A stretch of DNA of 64,000 nt from the NCBI GenBank assembly GCA_004794655.1, contig SMMW01000148.1, positions 1 to 64,000 of the forward strand, read 5' to 3'. Position numbers and translations under genes: made by a program. The notes beneath the pieces are model-generated. The model was not told where the DNA came from. It saw only the letters and a list, made by a program, of their open reading frames with translations, and did not search any database. Of this stretch, positions 46,801 through 54,100 are shown piece after piece (positions within the stretch are counted from its first letter, which is position 1; each line of letters starts with the position of its first letter). The DNA comes from Marisa cornuarietis. Lineage: Eukaryota > Mollusca > Gastropoda > Architaenioglossa > Ampullariidae.

Positions 46801-49800
46801 CTTGGAGGGTGGCCGACGCCGCGGTGGTCAGAGAAAGAACTGGCTTACGAACGTCAAAGACTGGACTGGTCGTCCTGTACAGGACCTGCTGACTATTGCC
46901 CAAAATAGGCAAGAGTGGCGGGCCCTATCAGCTGCAGCGTCTATCCATGTGCTCCCCCCAACGCCAGGTGCCAGGCAAGGGACAACTGACTGACTGATCC
47001 CATTGTGTTTGTATAAACAATCAATGACCGGAGATTGGTAGAAAATAAATGTAAAATTTGTAAACTTTCGATATTGAAAACACCAGTGTCTTTTTACTCG
47101 ACACACATCAACCCCAGAAAGGTGTCAATGTAAGAGTTAGAAATTTCGGAGACATCAGTCCACAGGTTTCTTCTTTCCTGACTTTCAGAAAGCAACCCAG
47201 TTAAAATCATGTCAGTAGAGATGTTCTTCTGAAACCCCATGAAACCTGCACAAATTCCTATTAAACTTGTAATGGGGGTATACAGAACATGTTTTACACG
47301 TACTATCAAGTTTTCAAATTAAATCAGATAAGAAAGGTTTTAGTTTGAAATACGAAAACTACTAAGGACGATAGTGCATAATGTTTTAGCTGTCTGCCTT
47401 GGAATAATTATTTGACTTTGAGCAGTTGAAATTTCTGAGAGTTTTACACGAGTAAAAACTAACAATTAATGTGTTAAAATGATTATTCTTACTCTTCGAA
47501 CAGTTGGCTTCTGTCCAGCCAGGTATGCAGCCCAGAGTACAGTCCCCTGTCTCGCCATGGCAGGTGTTGTTCAGACACTGGGAAGGACAACTTTGCTTGC
47601 AGTCGATGCCAAATGATGCCTGACATCCTAGATGAAGAGAAGGTAATTAAAATTTTCAAGTGTTTGTTCTTGATTGCATTGAATAGTTTTGTTGGTGTAA
47701 GTAATGTGGTGTAACTGGTCAAAACGCCAACATATTCCTGTCGGTTAAAGTTGGAGATCTTCAGTAAACATTAGCAAGCAGAAGCATGGAAGGACAATAC
47801 ATTTTTCTTGTTGTGTATAAATGAAAGAGATATATCAAAGAAGAGTGCCATGTCAAATACTGTCAAATATCCGCGTGGTGAACTTTGACGCCGGTTCTCG
47901 TTCGGTCACTAAATTTAAAGTCGAACTCGGTTAGTGTTTGGATGGGGGGCTGCCTGGGAACACCGCGGGTGCTGTAGGCAAACCGTTTTCTTATTTTCTC
48001 TCTCTCTCTTAATCTTTAGTTTGATAGGCTATACTGCTCTCGTTCCTTTGCTTGTTGTTGTTTACCTTTATGGTTTTGTATTGAAATAATGAATCCCCGA
48101 CACTTAATCCCCGACACTTAATCCTCAAAATGAAATTTCAATTCAAAAATTATGAAGTGAATGAAAAAATTAATTCAAATTCAAATAATTATTTTCATGT
48201 AAACATCAAAATAAGTTTGACAATTAAACTACATGTAATACTTAACTTCAACATCTATAACATTAGTTACAGATCATGTGAGCTATTAAAGTCAACGCTG
48301 GAGCCATTTTGAGTGTTGTGTCGCGATTTGGGGGCATTTTTGAGGATTAAGTGTCTGGAGGATTAAGTGGCTATGGATTAAATGTCTGGGGATTAAGTGT
48401 CCGGTCACCGAAATAATGATCATCCAGGTTCACGAGACAACTGTACACGTGTTCAGATTTACTGGTTTTTTTTATTTATGGTGGTCGAGCAAATAGAAAG
48501 CGCGAAGAAAGTGAGTGCGAATACATGTAGTAAATATATTAATCCGACAGCACAGATGAAACATAAGAATCAATGCTGTAGGCAACGACATATGTGAAGA
48601 CGAAGATAGGATTAAGAATATGCGCCATTCAGATCATTGTTTACTAATTAAGGACATTGAGATATTTTGCAGGGGATAGCGCGAACGCAGTCCCCCTTAC
48701 GCACAAATGACGCACTCGAGTCACCCACATTTGGGGTGATCGCAGGGGTCAACCCGCCCGAGGTGCAATGGACAGGCCTCGCCCTGGGAGGACCTCCTTG
48801 CTGATCAAGGTGCCTCCCGTGCCAGGTAAGTATGAGTCCTGTAGCCGTGTGCACCGACCCACCCTAAACTATTTGTGGGCTATTCAGTGGTGATTTGTTG
48901 TTGTTGTTGTTGTCTTTGAAAGGGAAAGTGCTTCCACCGAAAGGCGATTTCGCACTGTGGAGGGGGGGGGGGCAAGGGGGAGCAGAGGGGGAAGCTGGAG
49001 GTGGTGGTGGTAAGGAAGGGAAGTGACCGGGAGAAGGGTTGTTCTCTTTCGCGCAGGTGTTGTTTACTGGTGTTGGTGCCCTCTGCCATCTGTAGTGCCG
49101 TGCTCTTATGTCCTGTAGGCCTGCCAAGCCCGCAGAGGTGGCGTACTCTCCAGGTTGCCGGATCTCTGAGGTTGCCCTATTTCTATATCCTAGACGTAGT
49201 TTGAGGACTTATTCAAGTTGTTTTTATACTGATTTGAAGAATAATATTATGCTAGCAAGCTCATTTGTTCAGATATATCCTAATCGATGGGTTATTGTTT
49301 CAGTTATCAGAGTTTCCCAGTGGTGATCAAAGGCGTCTTGTATTTATAGCATTTTCTTCCGTCAGTTTTGCTTAGCTAGTAAAATAATTAACAAATTTCA
49401 ACAAAGCCCACTGTTGAATAGTTTCTAATTTTTTATTTTAAAGTTTTGACGAAATTCACTTGTTAAAATTTCACAACTAAAGTTAAAATGACAAAAAGTT
49501 AGATAACTGCAATCTTCTCACCGTTAGCATATTACAGTTACTTCCCTTTCTTCTATCCAACCACAGCAGTCCGACCGACGACCTTACAGCTGTAGTCTGT
49601 AGAGTTTCTCAATCTTATGTGAGCGGTAAAGAATAGGGAGCTTTTTCACTTCAAGTGAATTATTTATCTTACTATTTCTTAACCTATTTTAAAGCAATCA
49701 AAGAGGTAGATAAAATACTGGACAATTTCGAATAATTTCAAACGTTTTTGCCAGATTTGGATGGATGACACGTATCAGATATAAAGCTGATAAGAACAGA

Positions 49801-51104
49801 TACTACAATTTGATTTGCCCAAGAAGCGATACTTTTGTTTTTGATTTTGGAAGGGAAAGTGCTTCCACCTCGAGGTGATTTCGCACTGTGGGGATGGGGA
49901 TCTTGGGGAAATGTAGGTATGGGGGAGGTGGGAGAAACAATAATGAAAACAACCCGAGACTCGGTAGTTTTGAAATAATAAACTAGACACAAAAGAGAAC
50001 TGCTAACAAACACTTGAATGGCACTTGATGCAAACAAACTCTTCTTGCATTACCCTCCACCCCATCCCACCCCCATTCAAACCTACATTCCACCAGAATA
50101 ACTCTAGACCGAGTTCACTGTGTGGCGTTATTACGAAACGGAGTATAACCGTGTTACAAGATTTTTCCTCTTTTTTATTTTTTGAATACGGGGACCTCCT
50201 CTCTTCCTCCTTCCTAACCCGACATATTGTATATACCCACTGCCTTGTGGGTAATCTTGGCACAGGTAAGGGACTAAATACTACCGTTAAAGGTATAGTT
50301 TTCGGGGTGGAGGAGGGACATATACATGCTAAGCCTCCAGCGCGTCCGATCTCTACGATGACACATGTGTCACTGCACCGTGACAACACCAGTAACGGGG
50401 TGGGGTGGGGTGGGGTGTCAGAGGATGTTCAAACACAACAGTTAGTCACGCTGTGTGACGTGTTGCCGCCGCCAACGTTGTGTCACCCCTCCATCAGACA
50501 AGTTAGCCTCGTTATTTGTTATATTTGCATGTTCTGTTAAAATATTAATGACTGTCAATTTCTAACACTAACCCGTATTTGATAAATGAAGTTTTAGTGA
50601 AGGTAACCTACGTTAAGGAAACAAATTATAAAAACAAGTACACTTCACATTTTGACAGATGGGGCAGTCAAACGATGTCCGCGGGCCACACTTTGCCCAC
50701 CCCTGGTCTAATGTGTTCACAATAAATAAAAAAATACGAGTATTACTATCAAAAGACTTTCCATGAATATGAAAGGAATTCTTAATCATCAAACAAGTGC
50801 ACTCACTCATAAAACCTCTTAACTAAGCATTAGCAAGCAGAAGGACTCCATTTTTCTCGTTGTGTATAAATGAAAGAGATATATGATAAAGAAAAGCGGC
50901 ATGTCAAGTACTAACTTCGACTGCACCTGTCGCCTTCCCAGCCAGGTTTACAGCTACAGCTGCCATTCGTGTGTAAACAGTTTCCATCGATACAGTTATC
51001 GCTACAATTCTCTTCACAGTCGACTCCATATAATCCTCGAGAGCAAGCTGGAGAGATAAAACACAGAAGTATAGAGAATAGTTCCAGGATCCCTCTCTCT
51101 CTCT

Positions 51105-51159
<55 letters not shown>

Positions 51160-54100
51160 TCTCTATCTCACTAAATGAAACAAAGAACTGAGTGTAATAA
51201 CTGTGCGAAATTAGCTCTTTTAATTATTAATTCTCAAAGGGGTGAGAAAAGATGATTCCCAAACTATGAGTGCATAATTGTGCTTAATTCTAAAGATATA
51301 AGCCTTCAAACATCGGCATTCTCACCTGCAACTAGGAAGGCGGGAAAAAATTATTCTCCTGTACTGAAGAGTTCTCTTACGCGCCCTGAGTATTTGTAAC
51401 AGTGAGTGTGAATGTCTTCAAGTCAAATGTAGAAACATCGCTCAGGTTGTCATGTTCAAGGAGCGATTTTTTTTGCCCAAAAAATGAAACAGCTGAATTT
51501 GGAATACAGCCCTACAGATTGGAACTTTATTTAGAAGCTTCCAATGAAGTTAAAAAATAATTAAATGGTCCAAACTGAATTCATTCAACAGACAACAGGT
51601 AAGTCAATCAGATCAAAACTTAATGGGCAACAATAGTTACAACTGACTGCTGATAAGGAATTTTCTACAATTAAAAATATAATGATAGTTTGAAACATGT
51701 TTATCGATGTAAAAACTTATTTCTTCCTCATTTAGCTTCATGCAAAATTCTTTCCTTACTTACTGATACTCGCACGTGTTCCCGATTAAGCTCCTTATAA
51801 TATGTTTATCACCCTCAATTTTGTTGTCCCATTTTTTAGCTGTTTCGAGCTCGCGCATCAATGGTGCCCTCACACTGTCAGTTGTTGTTAGCCTTATGCT
51901 GGATAAAGATACGACTGATGATGTGTTTGTGACTGTCACACGATGTTACTTGTAGACCAGACGGTGTAGAAACTGTCGATGTTGTATATCTGGTGCTTGA
52001 TCTACCAGCAGTCGTAGTTGGTGTTAACATCTCGTGCTGTTGTATAGTAAGCACTGCTGTAGCAATAACATTTCTTCGGTTTACTGAAAGTCCAAGACTT
52101 GTTTGTACTGTATAAGTGACTGGATAGCAATCCATTTTGAAATGTTTTGAGCAAATTCTTGAGTGCGAAGTTTGCACGGCACGTTTGAACAAAGTGAATC
52201 CACTGGCGTGTGCTGCCATTATCTTTAGGATTTCCTTCATGAGTACAAACTAACTCCATCTGGGTGTCGAAGAGAACATTCAGCAACAGCACAATGTGTC
52301 CCGGTCAGTTTTCTTTTACCAAGGATTGCATCTTTTCTCTTCGACCAGGTAGTGTAGACTGCGCTAATTTTAGAAATACTTCCGTTTCGTCACTTCCTGT
52401 TTTCTTGACAAATCCAGGTGTGCGTAAGAGAAAAATATTAATATAATATTCCATGCGTCTTTGTCATAAAATACCACCGTAACATGTTTTTGTGATACTT
52501 TGTGCTTTATTTCCAGCGATTTTCGCTGAATGCTTGTGTTGTCCTTTCAGGTGACAAAAGAACAGTTTTCACAGTGAGCACGAAGGTGCTTATTCCTCAC
52601 ACTCACCTTCCTGACACCCCGGTCCACGCCAGCCGCTGTGACATCCAGAAACCGGGCAGGCACCTGACACTTTGTCACACACCTCTTTGGGGTCGTGACA
52701 CTGACACCGACGCTCACACGACCACCCAAAATACCCATTCAAACAATCTAGAGGAATCAAAAGGCTGTGTGAAATCGGTACAATCAACAATGTTTCAAGG
52801 GAATGAGACTCAGTGGTAACATTGGAGGGTCTCTACCACTCTGACATTTCTAAATAGACATCAGCATTAGAAGACATGCCAATACTGAGCTTGATAGACT
52901 GGCGATAGACTGGTGATAGACTGGTGATATGCTGGTGATATGCTGGTGATACACAGGTAATGTGCTGGTGTACGGTTATGCCCATCAGGGTATCATACAC
53001 TTGCTGGACAACGCGGAACATTTTTGGTTTGGGGCCATTTCACACACAGAGGGACAGGAAGAGTTTTCTGACATTGTGTTCAGCTGACCTGGACTTTCAT
53101 AACATTTTTATTGCTGCTGTGAACATATTGTATAACTTGTGGCAGCGCACTTTTTTGTGAAGGAATCCTTATTCTTTTGAGTTCTTGGCGCTATTTTGTT
53201 CAGCACCATCAACAGTTTGCAAATACAGAACTCACTGACAGAACTGAACCACTCGCTTCCGTGCCTTCACGTTTATGCTTGTGACCGTCTGCGTGTTCGT
53301 AACTTTTAAAAAGAACTCATTTATGTGTAAATAAATTAACGAAGCCCCCAAATACAATTTTAAATAGCGTATAGATGATCTGACTGTAAAAACACCTGTC
53401 ATTTTCTAGTTCTATTTTATTTTGCATTAACGTAAGCATGCCCTTTCCAGGAAAGTGTCTGTAAGCTTCAGAACGATAATTTCAATTTTTCTTCTTTACT
53501 CCAGGTCTATTATCTCTATTTTCTTAGACGGGAGACTCACCTCCAAGTACTCGGACTTCACACAGTGTGAGATTATCTCCACTTTTGTTGATGGTAATTT
53601 CCGTCGTCTGAACACACCTGTCAGTTTTGGCGATGACCATTCCCACGCGAGGAACTTCATGTTTTAGAAGCGCAAACGAACCGTTGCTTAACTTCATGCT
53701 CAAATTGATGTCAACACCTTTAACAATAAAAAAGAGCTTAGTAATTCAACACAAAGAAGTTTGATTAAGATAGATTTACAGGATATATTCATGAAGCTCT
53801 ATAACCAGATTGATCGGAGAGAAATAAACAGAAAATTAACGTTTACATGGTCACATATCAGTCATTGGACTTTAAAGCTACTCAGTGACTTATCAGGGTC
53901 CGGGTATTAAAACGATAACAAATTAGTGAAATAGGTTGCTATACTCACTTTCAGGGGATGTGTGAATTTCCACTTGCCATGCGAAGGCATTCTGACCTAC
54001 GTCCACTCTCCACCAGGAGGTCAGAGGTTGACCACGGACAGGTTTTGCTTTCGCGATGGCGCACTGGTCTTTGTAATACCGCTTACCTTCATCATCCACT

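Larger units (their letters stand above)
48415..49785. repeat. U1/5S composite unit C, inside gene 3 intron 8
   Basis: Same arrangement as units A and B: left flank (ATGGTGGTCGAGCAAATAGA, AAGTGAGTGCGAATACATG), U1 gene (-), upstream region, and a 5S scrap at 49750-49780. It is interrupted by a retroposon at 48895-49317. A further piece at 50228-50390 matches the left flank of unit B (24155-24290), so the units were once in tandem. Confidence 0.8.
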
